A stretch of 64,000 nt of DNA from CAZTTH01 sp964615975 (GCA_964615975.1 CAZTTH010000002.1:1-64000); one strand, 5' to 3'; shown: positions 44,686 through 55,137, counted from the first letter of the stretch. The notes: a model not told the origin generated them from the letters alone. Program-made: numbers and translations.

Positions 44686-46173
44686 ATGATCTCATTCGTT
44701 CAGCATCTGATTTGCCTGATCTATATCATCAGTTCGGTGATCCTGATGACCTATGGACTGCATGGCTACATCATGATTTATCTCTTCCTGCGCCGCCATC
44801 GTCAACACCGTCAGCAGTACCAGGATGAAATCACACGATACCATGATCTCCATTCGCCGTGTGACTATCCCATGGTGACCGTTCAGTTACCCATTTATAA
44901 TGAGTTCGATGTGGTTGAAAGACTGTTATGGAGCGCCGCTGAAATCGATTATCCGCACGATCGTTTCGAAATTCAGGTGCTTGACGACAGCACTGATGAA
45001 ACCTGTAATATCATCGACCGTGTCGCCGGCATCATCAATGCTCGGGGTATTGAGATTTCCGTGATTCGCCGTGGCCATCGTCAGGATTATAAAGCCGGGG
45101 CGCTGGCACATGGTTTACCCCTCTGCAAGGGGGAATATATTGCTATCTTTGACGCTGATTTTGTCATCCCGAAAAACTTTCTCAAACGTCAGGTGGCGCT
45201 CATGCATCTCCATCCCCAAGTGGCCTGTGTCCAGGGACGTTGGGAACACATCAATCGGGATGAAAACTGGTTGACGCGTGCGGTTAGTGTCGGCATCGAC
45301 GGGCATTTTGCGGCGGAACAGGGAGCACGAGGATATTCGCAACTGTGCTTAAATTTTAATGGCACGGCCGGGACATGGCGGAAAAGCGCTATCCTCGCCG
45401 CGGGTGGTTGGAGCGGGGATACGCTGACTGAAGACCTTGATTTATCATATCGCGCCCAATTGGCGGGATACACGATTCTTTATGATTTCGATGTGGAATG
45501 TCCGGCAGAAATCCCCAATAATATCGCGGCGCTTAAAGGTCAGCAGAAACGGTGGGCCAAGGGATCCATCGAAACCGCGCTCAAGCTCATGCCCGTGATC
45601 ATGTCCAGTACGCAATTTAATTGGCGGCAGAAGGTCGAAGCCTTCTTCCATCTCACCCATTACCTGATCGCCGTTTTGATGTGTGTGCTGTTTGCCCTCT
45701 GCCTGCCCATGCTTTTATGGACACCCATACCGCAGCGGGGCTGGTTATTGGGGGTAATCTGGGTGATGATCTCAATCAGTGCCTTGGCGCCCTGCGTGAT
45801 GTACACCGTGAGTGGCTGGATATTACACCGAGGGTGGTTTTCTTTTACCCATTTTCCGGCGATGTTGGTGGTCGGCACTGGCTTATGCCTGAATAATGCC
45901 CAGGCGGTGGTTGAAGCGCTGCTCGGCAGAAAGAGTGCCTTTCAGCGTACTCCGAAGTGTGGCAGCACGAATACTCATATTCGCAGCGGTTATTATCGGG
46001 TTCCTGGTAAACCGTTGCTCGGATATCTGGAGTTGCTGGCGGGCCTCTATTGCCTGATTTCACTGGGAGTTTATTTCATGTCAGCCAAATATCTTTTCGG
46101 TTTCTTTATCGCCGCCTACGCTGCCGGACTGACTGTTTTTGGCTGGTTGACCGTGCGTCCGGTGCATGCATAG
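44686..46173 (+). CDS. Processive family 2 glycosyltransferase (cellulose-synthase-like)
   Basis: A 495-residue membrane glycosyltransferase. An N-terminal transmembrane helix (about 5-35) is followed by the GT2 domain: VQLPIYNEFDVVERLL, VLDDSTDET, the FDADF metal motif, the catalytic TEDLDLSYRA and the Q(Q)KRW motif in GQQKRWAKG that is typical of processive enzymes. About four C-terminal transmembrane helices follow, as in CslA/mannan and other cellulose-synthase-like enzymes, which polymerise and extrude a polysaccharide. There is no PilZ domain or bcs-type partner gene. No Shine-Dalgarno sequence is visible before the ATG. The sugar is unknown. Confidence 0.88.
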   Translation: MISFVQHLICLIYIISSVILMTYGLHGYIMIYLFLRRHRQHRQQYQDEITRYHDLHSPCDYPMVTVQLPIYNEFDVVERLLWSAAEIDYPHDRFEIQVLDDSTDETCNIIDRVAGIINARGIEISVIRRGHRQDYKAGALAHGLPLCKGEYIAIFDADFVIPKNFLKRQVALMHLHPQVACVQGRWEHINRDENWLTRAVSVGIDGHFAAEQGARGYSQLCLNFNGTAGTWRKSAILAAGGWSGDTLTEDLDLSYRAQLAGYTILYDFDVECPAEIPNNIAALKGQQKRWAKGSIETALKLMPVIMSSTQFNWRQKVEAFFHLTHYLIAVLMCVLFALCLPMLLWTPIPQRGWLLGVIWVMISISALAPCVMYTVSGWILHRGWFSFTHFPAMLVVGTGLCLNNAQAVVEALLGRKSAFQRTPKCGSTNTHIRSGYYRVPGKPLLGYLELLAGLYCLISLGVYFMSAKYLFGFFIAAYAAGLTVFGWLTVRPVHA

Positions 46174-46613
46174 GATCGTTTTGAACAGTAGCGAACGAGG
46201 GTAACGAAGATGGGGTAATTCCAGCATTAGGGATAGCTAGGGACTGAAGGGGGATTAGGCTGTTTATCATTGATATAAGCTCAAAATCTATACTGGGTAT
46301 GGGAGCGATCTAATCCTCGATAAACGTCCATGCAGATATTAATAACTCGAGATTTGTCATAATCATAAAGACGAATCGAATGCAGGAGAATACCGGTACA
46401 TTTCATCCTCACTGTTTGATATTTATGTTGCTTCATAGTGCAACTGTGCTCTCGATTAATTGCAGGTATGCGGTCACATCAAAAAATTCCCAATGTTTTA
46501 TATTTAATGTCACTTTGATTTTTCTGATTGACAGAACATAATGAAGGATATTTCGAGCAAATGTCTGGCTGGTCAAAACTCAATATAGGTGTTTAACTAA
46601 CCCGGTAAGTATC
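46174..46613. other. Intergenic region before the defence island
   Basis: No gene or clear repeat was seen. A TTGACA lies near 46528, but no matching -10 box at the usual spacing was found, so the promoter of the helicase operon is not defined. Confidence 0.4.
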
Positions 46614-49600
46614 ATGCCAAAAATTTACGATAACATCGAAAATTACTTGTCAAAAGGGTTGGATGAGACGCTGGCACTTTCACAACGCGGGGATTTTTGT
46701 GTTGGCTATTTCAATTTGCGCGGGTGGCATGTAATTGCTGATAAAATCGACGCCTTAACTGGTATGCCGACGATTGAAAATGACGAACAAGTCCACCGAT
46801 TTTGCCGATTACTGGTCGGTATGCAGAAATTGCCTTCGGAATTATTAAAAGATTCTTATCGTCAGAAGGAATCGTTTTTGATCGATCAGGCAGAGGTATT
46901 GAAATTAAAGAAAAAGCTCGCGTATGAGTTCAAGGAACAGCTTACCATCGGGATACCAAGCGAACGAGATGAAATCTGCTTGCGTAAGTTGAGCCGGCAA
47001 TTGAAAGATAAAAAAGTTGTCGTAAGACTGCATTTAAAGCATCCTTTGCATGCCAAACTGTACCTTGCATTCAGTGATGATAAACGAGTTCCCATTGTGG
47101 GATTCCTTGGCAGTAGTAATTTGACTCTGGCTGGCTTGGTAAAACAGGGCGAATTAAATATCGATATCATGGATCAGGACGCGGCAGTGAAGCTTGCAGC
47201 ATGGTTTGATGATCGTTGGAATGATCGATGGTGTATCGATATAACAGAGGAGTTGATACAAATTATTGACGATAGCTGGGCTGCCGATCGTCTGTTGCTG
47301 CCATATTACATATACTTGAAAATCGCGTATCACCTTTCGCGGGAAGCCAGGGCCGGGATCAGTGAATTCCGGTTGCCGCGCATTTTTCAGAATATACTTT
47401 TGGATTTTCAACAAAAGGCGGTATTGGTCGCTGCCCATCATCTACACAAACGAGGCGGAGTCATGATTGGCGATGTTGTTGGTCTCGGCAAAACGATTAC
47501 AGCGACTGCCCTCGCCAAGATATTCGAAGAAGACTTTTTTCTTGAGACTCTCATTATTTGTCCCAAAAATATTGTCGATATGTGGGAAGGGTACGCCCAT
47601 ACTTACCAATTGCATGCCAAAGTCCTATCTCAAAGCATGGTACAGAGCAAACTGCCTGATCTCAGGCGTTATCGGCTTGTGATCATCGATGAAAGTCACA
47701 ATCTCCGCAACGATCAGGGCGGGCGCTATCGTGCGATCAAATCCTATATCGAGGAAAATGAAAGCAAGGTCATTCTGCTTTCCGCGACGCCTTACAACAA
47801 ATCCTATGTCGATCTGTCGAACCAATTGCGGCTCTTTCTTCCTGATGACAAGGATCTTGGCATAACCCCCGAAAGATATATTGAAAGCATTGGCGGCCAG
47901 GTTCATTTCACCGCGAAGCACACGGAAACATATATCCGCAGCATAAAGGCGTTTGAAAAAAGTTTATATCCCGACGATTGGCGGGAACTCATGAGGCTTT
48001 ATCTAGTGAGGAGGACACGAAGTTTTATCAAAACAAACTATGCCGGAACTGACAGTGTTACCGGTCGCCAATTTGTGACTTTCCCGGATGGAAAACGGTC
48101 GTATTTCCCTGATCGCTTGCCTAAAAAAGTCGATTATCCCTTTGATCCAGGTAACAAAACCGACCAGTACGCAAAACTATATTCGGATACTGTCGTAAAT
48201 ATCCTTAATGGCCTTGATCTCCCTCGCTATGGTTTGGGTAATTACATCGATGAGAAAACAACAATAAAAGCGACCAAGGATGATGAGACAATCTTTGCCA
48301 ATCTTTCGCGAGCCGGCAAACGGCTCAAGGGATTTTGCCGGACGAATCTGTTCAAGAGACTGGAAAGCAGTGGTCAGGCATTTCTACTGTCACTCTCTCG
48401 TCATGTTCTTCGTAATTATGTTTTTGCCTATGCCGCTGAACACAAACTATCCTTCCCGATTGGAAAGAACTTGATCGAAAATCTCGATGATTTTATCGAA
48501 GATCAGGATGTGGATGAAGACGAAGAAGACACCATTATCTCTTTCATCATAGATGAAAATGAGTATTGGGAGCGGGCCAGGGACGTCTATGAGTTATTTG
48601 CCGGTAAACATAGAAAGCGGTTTGCGTGGATTCGCAGTGATTTTTTTGTTGCTGAATTGAAAATATCACTTATCAGCGATGCGAGGGAGATCATTCGAGT
48701 ATTAACCATGGCCGATGAGTTTGATCCGCGACAGGATCGCAAGCTCAATGCACTCTTCTCCCTGTTAAATGAAAATCATAAGGATGAAAAAATTCTCATT
48801 TTCACACAATATGCCGATACTGCGAAATATCTTCATGAACAGCTAAGACGCAAAGGCGCCAGTGATCTCGAATGTGTCACGGGAAATACTGATAACCCGA
48901 CGAGCATTGCCCATCGATTCAGCCCGATTAGTAATGATAAACCGGAGATTGCAGGTTCCGAACAGGAAATTCGGGTGCTGGTCACCACCGATGTTCTGAG
49001 TGAAGGCCAGAATCTACAGGATAGCCATATCATTGTGAATTACGACCTTCCCTGGGCAATTATACGACTGATACAAAGAGCCGGTCGCGTCGATCGAATC
49101 GGCCAGAAATCGGATAAGATTCTCTGTTATTCTTTTTTTCCGGAGGATGGGGTTGAGAAGATCATTCATCTCCGCAGTCGTCTAAAGGAGAGAATCAGAC
49201 AAAACGCCGAGGTTGTCGGTTCGGATGAAACATTTTTTGAAGGCGACCCGGTGAATATTCACGATTTATATAATGAGAAATCCGGCATATTCGATGAAGA
49301 TGACGATGCCGAAGTTGATTTGGCATCATACGCGTATCAAATCTGGAAGAACGCTGTTGATAAAGATAACACGTTTGCCAAAGTCATTCCCGATTTGTCG
49401 AATGTCGTCTATGCCTCCAAATCCAATCCCTTCGAGCGTGACCGGGAAGGTGTCATCGTTTATACCCGCACATCGGAAGATAATGATGTGCTGGCTTGGC
49501 TTGATGTCCAAGGCAGGATGATTACTCAATCGCAACTGGAGATTCTCAAAGCGGCTGAATGCAATAAGGACACTCCCCCATTGTATCGATTATCCAACCA

Positions 49601-49976
49601 TCATGATGTGGTTAAAAAAGGTGTTGATATGATTGGCGACGAAGAGGTCTCAGTGGGGAGTTCTTTAGGAAAAAAGACGGGTGTTAAATACCGGGTTTAC
49701 ATGCGGCTGGACCGTTATCTGAAAGCGAACGATGGGTTACTTTTTGCCACCGAAGAAATGAAAAGAGCGGTTGACGACATCTTTAAATATCCCCTTAAGG
49801 AATTTGCCCGCGACACATTGAACCGCCAACTAAAGGCCGGTATTTCCGATGAAACCCTTGCTGAACTGGTCGTATCACTGCGGGATGATGACAAACTTTG
49901 CATTATGGATCAGGAAGACGAATCTCCTCATCTTTCACAGATAATCTGTTCCATGGGGCTTATAAACCGGAAGTAA
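46614..49976 (+). CDS. PLD-SNF2 helicase fusion, putative restriction/defence effector
   Basis: A 1120-residue protein. The N-terminal region (about 20-205) carries a phospholipase D-like nuclease site: HAKLY (His146, Lys148) and GSSN (166-169); only one such HxK motif is visible, so dimerisation would be required as in other single-motif PLD nucleases. The SF2/SNF2 helicase core follows, with Walker A GDVVGLGKT (286-294), DESH (359-362) and SATPYN (390-395). The C-terminal helicase lobe has EKILIFTQYADT, TDVLSEGQNLQ and IQRAGRVDRIGQ. It lies three bases upstream of a large adenine methylase, so the two form an operon like a restriction-modification pair without a separate specificity subunit. 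DrmD-like proteins are related helicases, but the DISARM core genes drmA and drmB are absent. Confidence 0.88.
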   Translation: MPKIYDNIENYLSKGLDETLALSQRGDFCVGYFNLRGWHVIADKIDALTGMPTIENDEQVHRFCRLLVGMQKLPSELLKDSYRQKESFLIDQAEVLKLKKKLAYEFKEQLTIGIPSERDEICLRKLSRQLKDKKVVVRLHLKHPLHAKLYLAFSDDKRVPIVGFLGSSNLTLAGLVKQGELNIDIMDQDAAVKLAAWFDDRWNDRWCIDITEELIQIIDDSWAADRLLLPYYIYLKIAYHLSREARAGISEFRLPRIFQNILLDFQQKAVLVAAHHLHKRGGVMIGDVVGLGKTITATALAKIFEEDFFLETLIICPKNIVDMWEGYAHTYQLHAKVLSQSMVQSKLPDLRRYRLVIIDESHNLRNDQGGRYRAIKSYIEENESKVILLSATPYNKSYVDLSNQLRLFLPDDKDLGITPERYIESIGGQVHFTAKHTETYIRSIKAFEKSLYPDDWRELMRLYLVRRTRSFIKTNYAGTDSVTGRQFVTFPDGKRSYFPDRLPKKVDYPFDPGNKTDQYAKLYSDTVVNILNGLDLPRYGLGNYIDEKTTIKATKDDETIFANLSRAGKRLKGFCRTNLFKRLESSGQAFLLSLSRHVLRNYVFAYAAEHKLSFPIGKNLIENLDDFIEDQDVDEDEEDTIISFIIDENEYWERARDVYELFAGKHRKRFAWIRSDFFVAELKISLISDAREIIRVLTMADEFDPRQDRKLNALFSLLNENHKDEKILIFTQYADTAKYLHEQLRRKGASDLECVTGNTDNPTSIAHRFSPISNDKPEIAGSEQEIRVLVTTDVLSEGQNLQDSHIIVNYDLPWAIIRLIQRAGRVDRIGQKSDKILCYSFFPEDGVEKIIHLRSRLKERIRQNAEVVGSDETFFEGDPVNIHDLYNEKSGIFDEDDDAEVDLASYAYQIWKNAVDKDNTFAKVIPDLSNVVYASKSNPFERDREGVIVYTRTSEDNDVLAWLDVQGRMITQSQLEILKAAECNKDTPPLYRLSNHHDVVKKGVDMIGDEEVSVGSSLGKKTGVKYRVYMRLDRYLKANDGLLFATEEMKRAVDDIFKYPLKEFARDTLNRQLKAGISDETLAELVVSLRDDDKLCIMDQEDESPHLSQIICSMGLINRK

Positions 49977-49979
49977 GCG

Positions 49980-52900
49980 ATGGCAATCACAAAAAAGGCA
50001 TTTTCGAATTATATCACGGCATTTCAGTTCCGGGAACTTTTCAATGACATGGGCTGGAATAATGATCATGCGCGACAGCAGATTGTCATCGATGACAATC
50101 AAACCTGGCAGCTCACGGGCATCGCGGAGAAAAGCGGCTTTCGTATCTTTACCTGTACTTCGGCAATGGGCAAGCCATTGCCTGATGCGGTAACCCGCAG
50201 GAAAATTGAACGGAAAACTACCAAGTTATTCCAGGAACATTTGATTATTTTTATTGATGAACAACACCAGAAGCAAGTCTGGCAACTGGCGGTGCGACAA
50301 GCTGGAAAACCGGTAAAAATCAGTGAAACGCCTTATTGGTTAACTCATGATCCTGAACTGCTCTATCAGCGTGCCGCCGGATTGTTCTTTACCTTGGACG
50401 ACGAAGAAAAGATCACCATTGTCGATGTCACCAAACGCGTGGCTGAAAACTTTCAAAAAAACAATGAAAAGGTCACCAAAAGATTCTATGATGGATTTAA
50501 GAAGCAGCATGCAGCGTTTCTGAACTTCATCAAGGGGATTGAAGGTGATGTCAATCAAAAGTGGTATACGTCGCTGATGCTGAACCGGCTCATGTTCTGT
50601 TACTTCATCCAGAAAAAGGGTTTCCTCGATAACAACCGGAACTACCTGCGGGATAAACTCACGGCATGCAGAAAAATGAAAGGTGAAAACCAGTTCTATT
50701 CATTTTATCGGAACTTCCTTCTGGTGCTGTTCCATGAGGGGTTGGGGGCACCTGCTCACAATGAAAAAATCGAAGTGGAGATTGGCAAGGTTCCCTATCT
50801 CAACGGCGGGCTTTTCGACGAACATGAATTGGAAAAATCATTCAGAAATATTGAAATCGAAGATAAAGCATTTGAAGGGTTGTTTGATTTTTTTGACGAT
50901 TGGGAGTGGCATCTCGATACCCGCGACAACGCTTCCGGCAAGGAAATCAATCCCGATGTCATCGGTTATATCTTTGAAAAATATATTAACGACCGGGCGC
51001 AAATGGGCGCTTATTACACCAAGGAAGACATCACCGACTATATCGCCAAGAACTGCATTATTCCCTGGCTGTTCGAGGAAGTAAAACGCCATTACCCCAA
51101 AGCCTTTACTCCCGACTCGTGGATCTGGACCATGCTCAGGGACAACGGGGACGAGTATATCTACGATGCGGTCAAGTATGGAATCCCCGAATCCAAGGGT
51201 CTGTTTGACGACCTGCCGCCGGATATACAAAAAGGCTTTGCTCCGGAAATTGAGAAACAAATAATCGGCGCGGACGGTCCCTATCTTTATGAACTGCGTT
51301 CGGCGTGGAATCAACGCGCCCCGGTTGAAATTGCCTTGCCTACCGAGACGTATCGTGAGGTGATTGAACGACGCAAACGTTATGACGAGGTAAAGCGGAA
51401 AATAGAGCAGGGTGATATTCGGGAAATCAATGATTTTATAACGTATAACCTCTATATCCGGCAATTCGCACAGGATGTCATTGACTCCACTCCGGATGCT
51501 GACTTGATTCGGTATTTTTATAAAGCCATAACCAAAATGACCGTGCTCGATCCTACTTGTGGCTCAGGCGCTTTTCTTTTCGCCGCTCTTAATGTCCTCG
51601 AACCATTGTATGCTGCCTGTCTTGGAAGAATGCAGAACTTTGTCACCGATGCACCTAAGGGAAAATTCAGATTCTTTGAAGACGTTCTGAAACATGTTAA
51701 CACCCCTGAACATCCCAATCTCCAGTATTTCATCTACAAGAGTATCATTCTCAACAATCTCTATGGGGTGGATATCATGAATGAAGCAGTGGAGATTGCC
51801 AAACTCCGGCTTTTTTTAAAGTTGGTTGCCACGGTGGATGCCAACTATCGGAAACCCAATCTGGGACTGGAGCCCCTGCCGGATGTCGATTTCAATATCC
51901 GAGTAGGGAATACCTTGATCGGTTATGCGACCGAGGCCGAGATAGATGATGCTTTTAGCGAGGAATTTGACTATGATAATGACGCAGGCAGGATCAAGGA
52001 AGAATGTGATATTGTCGCCAGATCATTTACTCGTTACAAGGAGATGCAACTGAATGGCAACTCCGATTTCACGGATTTCAAATCGGCCAAAGACGATCTC
52101 AATGAACGCCTTGTCAAACTGAGGGGGGAACTCGATAAGCTATTATATAAGAAGCATTACTCGAACATAAAATTTAATAAGTGGTTTGAGACTCATCAGC
52201 CTTTCCATTGGTTTGCGGAATTCTACGAGATTGTTCACGGACGATCAGGTTTTGATGTGGTGATTGGAAATCCACCCTATGTAGTTTACATGGAATCTAA
52301 GATATCCTATAGAGTTAATAGGGATAAGTTTTCAACGTACACTTCAAAAAATCTTTATGCTTATGTATTTGAGCGGTCAATAAATATCTCAAATAAATCA
52401 GCTATAGTTGGGCTAATAGTGCAATTATCGGCAATTACATCGACAGGGATGGCTCCTCTACAGAGATTACTTATTAATAGGGGTCAAATAGTTTCCGTTT
52501 CATTTCCTCGTCGCCCTGAATCAATGTTTGACGGTATTGAAATGCCAGTTGTAATACTTATATCCACACCGATACAATGCTCCATTAAGAGTAGTAGAAT
52601 ATTTCGATTTTATACCGAAGAAAGAACGATAGCTTTTAATCATCTACAAATCCATGAACATAACATCCATTTGGGTGGACATAGAATTGCAAAGATTGAT
52701 TCAGAAATAGGTCATTCAATACTTTATAAACTCCTAAGTAATACACATACGCTTGGGGAATATTCGACCAAAACAACAAAGCAAATTGTTTACTATCAAG
52801 AAGCATGTCGATACTGGATGAAGGCTTGTATTAGTATTCCTTATTTCACGAAAAATGGATTATCAATTAAACCTATGCATGGTCGTGTAATTGGATTCGA

Positions 52901-53294
52901 GAATATGAATTCAACCGCCTTTGCTGTGGGATTATTAAATTCGTCTCTTTTCTATTTTGTTTACAGTACTATTTCTGACTGTGAACATGTTAACGATAGT
53001 TTTGTACGTTGGTTTCCAATATTCGAGAACTGGCAAAGTAGGGATTGGGTAGAGAACATATCTATTCTTTCTGATGATATTAAATCAAATTCAACCCGGA
53101 AAATCATTTCGACTAAGCAAGGACACCGAATCGAATATGATGAATTAGATGCTTCTAAGTCTAAACCAATCATCGACAAAATCGATACGCTTTTAGCGCA
53201 ACACTATGGATTCTCTCAGGAAGAACTCGATTATATCATCAACTACGACATCAAGTACCGAATGGGCAAAGAACTGGAAGAGACGGAAGGTTGA
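49980..53294 (+). CDS. Eco57I-type class I adenine-specific DNA methyltransferase
   Basis: A 1104-residue DNA methylase. An N-terminal unassigned region (1-330, beginning FQFRELFNDMGWNNDHA) precedes the methyltransferase. GAYYTKEDITDYIAKN (343-358) introduces the core, SAM-binding motif I is DPTCGSGAF (524-532), and the catalytic motif IV is NPPY at 764-767. The C-terminal 300 residues probably form the target-recognition domain. N6-adenine methylation is expected. The N-terminal region carries no nuclease motif that I can confirm. The preceding PLD-helicase gene is three bases away. PglX of BREX and DrmMI of DISARM are similar in size and motif order, but no other gene of those systems is present. 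Confidence 0.9.
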   Translation: MAITKKAFSNYITAFQFRELFNDMGWNNDHARQQIVIDDNQTWQLTGIAEKSGFRIFTCTSAMGKPLPDAVTRRKIERKTTKLFQEHLIIFIDEQHQKQVWQLAVRQAGKPVKISETPYWLTHDPELLYQRAAGLFFTLDDEEKITIVDVTKRVAENFQKNNEKVTKRFYDGFKKQHAAFLNFIKGIEGDVNQKWYTSLMLNRLMFCYFIQKKGFLDNNRNYLRDKLTACRKMKGENQFYSFYRNFLLVLFHEGLGAPAHNEKIEVEIGKVPYLNGGLFDEHELEKSFRNIEIEDKAFEGLFDFFDDWEWHLDTRDNASGKEINPDVIGYIFEKYINDRAQMGAYYTKEDITDYIAKNCIIPWLFEEVKRHYPKAFTPDSWIWTMLRDNGDEYIYDAVKYGIPESKGLFDDLPPDIQKGFAPEIEKQIIGADGPYLYELRSAWNQRAPVEIALPTETYREVIERRKRYDEVKRKIEQGDIREINDFITYNLYIRQFAQDVIDSTPDADLIRYFYKAITKMTVLDPTCGSGAFLFAALNVLEPLYAACLGRMQNFVTDAPKGKFRFFEDVLKHVNTPEHPNLQYFIYKSIILNNLYGVDIMNEAVEIAKLRLFLKLVATVDANYRKPNLGLEPLPDVDFNIRVGNTLIGYATEAEIDDAFSEEFDYDNDAGRIKEECDIVARSFTRYKEMQLNGNSDFTDFKSAKDDLNERLVKLRGELDKLLYKKHYSNIKFNKWFETHQPFHWFAEFYEIVHGRSGFDVVIGNPPYVVYMESKISYRVNRDKFSTYTSKNLYAYVFERSINISNKSAIVGLIVQLSAITSTGMAPLQRLLINRGQIVSVSFPRRPESMFDGIEMPVVILISTPIQCSIKSSRIFRFYTEERTIAFNHLQIHEHNIHLGGHRIAKIDSEIGHSILYKLLSNTHTLGEYSTKTTKQIVYYQEACRYWMKACISIPYFTKNGLSIKPMHGRVIGFENMNSTAFAVGLLNSSLFYFVYSTISDCEHVNDSFVRWFPIFENWQSRDWVENISILSDDIKSNSTRKIISTKQGHRIEYDELDASKSKPIIDKIDTLLAQHYGFSQEELDYIINYDIKYRMGKELEETEG

Positions 53295-53535
53295 GGGAAT
53301 TGATAAAAGAATTTATTAGGATTTATGATATGACATGTGTTTTAGCTCGAGGATGAAAGATCGAATTAAACCCAAGTGGATTTCCGTTGGATTTTGCTGT
53401 TGAAACGAGTGTCTAACAATCGACGGTTCTGGATAATGAATTGCCTGGACCTGACACCAATGCGATTATTGAACCTACCATCAGTTCCTGTAATTCGTCC
53501 AAAAATCCCATACTATTCGGAAGGTGATGAATAAG
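53295..53535. other. Spacer between methylase and AlbA_2 gene
   Basis: No gene seen. A GGAAGG element at 53519-53524 is the likely ribosome-binding site for the ATG at 53536. Confidence 0.4.
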
Positions 53536-55002
53536 ATGACAGTAAATCGATCTCAGGAATATCTTATAAGCATTCTACAAGAACTTCGGAAACTTCCTGT
53601 TGAAACGGAGTGGTTGGAGTTCAAGCATAATAATGACAATCCGGAGGAGATCGGGCAGTACCTTTCTGCATTGGCAAACTCCGCGGCGCTACTGGGAAAG
53701 GTAAATGCCTATATGATCTGGGGAATCGAAAACCAAAGCCACGAGATTCGAGGAACAAATTTTCGCCCCGCTCACCTGCGAGTTGGTAATGAGCAATTGG
53801 AAAATTGGCTGTTACGCTTGCTGGCGCCGAAAATCAATTTCCATTTTCATGAATTGTCGGTCGAAAATAATGTTGTTGTTCTTTTGGAAATTGGGGCAGC
53901 TTTCCGACATCCCGTCCAGTTCAAAAGCACTGAGTATATCCGAATTGGGTCCTATAAGAAAAAGCTTAAGGATTATCCGGAAATTGAGCGTGAATTGTGG
54001 CGTGTTTTTGACCATACAGTATTTGAACGTGAGATTGCCTCAGAAAACGTGAGTTCAGAAGACGTTCTCCGTGTGTTGGATTATCCCAGCTTGTTTGAAC
54101 TGTTACGATTGCCATTGCCGGAGTCTCGAGACGGCATATTGGAAGGATTTTTGACTGAAGAAATGATCCTTCGCAATCAAAGTGGTAAATGGGATATCAC
54201 CAATCTTGGCGCTCTCCTGTTTGCAAAAAAGCTGACTGACTTTCGTACGTTAAAGCGTAAAGCAGTGCGTGTGATTCTCTACAAAAATGAAACCCGGGTT
54301 GAAACCATCCGGGAGCAGGAGGGTGTCAAGGGCTATGCATGTGGCTTTGAAGGATTAATTGCGTCGATTGTCAATTTGTTGCCGAGTAATGAGGTTATCG
54401 GGCAAGCTCTGAGGCGAGTGTTTCCCATGTTTCCGGAACTTGCCATCCGGGAATTGGTAGCCAATGCCATCATTCACCAGGATTTTCATATATCCGGCAC
54501 TGCGCCATTAGTCGAGATATTCTCCAAACGTATTGAGATCACCAATCCAGGTATAGCGCTAGTGAATGTTGATCGGTTTCTGGACAGTCCTCCGAGATCA
54601 CGCAATGAAGTGCTCGCCTCGTTCATGCGCCGCATTGGCATTTGTGAAGAACGCGGAAGCGGAGTGGACAAGATCGTGATTCAAACCGAGATTTTTCAAT
54701 TGCCTGCCCCGATTTTCGAAACAACTGACGAGCATACCCGCGCTATTCTTTTTGCTCATCGGGAATTGCGGGAAATGGATAAAAATCTTCGTGCTCACGC
54801 GTGTTATATGCACGCATGTCTTCGCTATGTTCAACGTGATTTCATGACCAACACGACTCTACGAGAGCGTTTCGGGATTGATGATAAAAACAGCGCGATC
54901 GCCTCAAGAATTATCAGAGATACTTTGATGGCTGAATTGATTAGGTGTTATGATGATTCCGTTGGTAGCAAGGCGCGAAAATACTTGCCGTGGTGGGCAT
55001 GA
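53536..55002 (+). CDS. AlbA_2 (Schlafen-like) DNA/RNA-binding protein with GHKL-like ATPase domain
   Basis: About 488 residues. The N-terminal AlbA_2 (Schlafen AlbA-like) domain begins with ETEWLEFKHNN and includes SALANSAALLG and MIWGIEN, followed by YIRIGSYKKKL. The middle region matches the HATPase_c_4 type seen in RecG-like 'putative transcriptional regulators' (ELAIRELVANAIIHQDF, EITNPG and EERGSGVDKIV). A C-terminal winged helix follows (RERFGIDDKNSAIASRII). Such proteins are frequent in defence islands next to restriction systems, where they may regulate or act as effectors; this is association, not proof. The start was set at the ATG 53536 by its ribosome-binding site; upstream GTG/ATG at 53524/53527 are possible. 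Confidence 0.85.
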   Translation: MTVNRSQEYLISILQELRKLPVETEWLEFKHNNDNPEEIGQYLSALANSAALLGKVNAYMIWGIENQSHEIRGTNFRPAHLRVGNEQLENWLLRLLAPKINFHFHELSVENNVVVLLEIGAAFRHPVQFKSTEYIRIGSYKKKLKDYPEIERELWRVFDHTVFEREIASENVSSEDVLRVLDYPSLFELLRLPLPESRDGILEGFLTEEMILRNQSGKWDITNLGALLFAKKLTDFRTLKRKAVRVILYKNETRVETIREQEGVKGYACGFEGLIASIVNLLPSNEVIGQALRRVFPMFPELAIRELVANAIIHQDFHISGTAPLVEIFSKRIEITNPGIALVNVDRFLDSPPRSRNEVLASFMRRIGICEERGSGVDKIVIQTEIFQLPAPIFETTDEHTRAILFAHRELREMDKNLRAHACYMHACLRYVQRDFMTNTTLRERFGIDDKNSAIASRIIRDTLMAELIRCYDDSVGSKARKYLPWWA

Positions 55003-55015
55003 CAGTAACGGTTAA

Positions 55016-55125
55016 TTTGTTTGACAGTTGTTTGACGGGTCTACGTTTTATGACCTAATTATTATCTATATCTAATGAAAATCAAGTTAGTTACATAAGA
55101 AAAATTTGTTTGATGGTTGTTTGAT
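55016..55125 (+). promoter_or_regulatory. Pair of 21-bp direct repeats before the DprA-like gene
   Basis: tttgtttgacagttgtttga (55016) and tttgtttgatggttgtttga (55105) are 90 bases apart and differ at few positions. They lie in the AT-rich spacer upstream of the DprA-like gene and could be operators; no dyad symmetry was seen. Confidence 0.4.
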
Positions 55126-55137
55126 TAATCTGAAATT

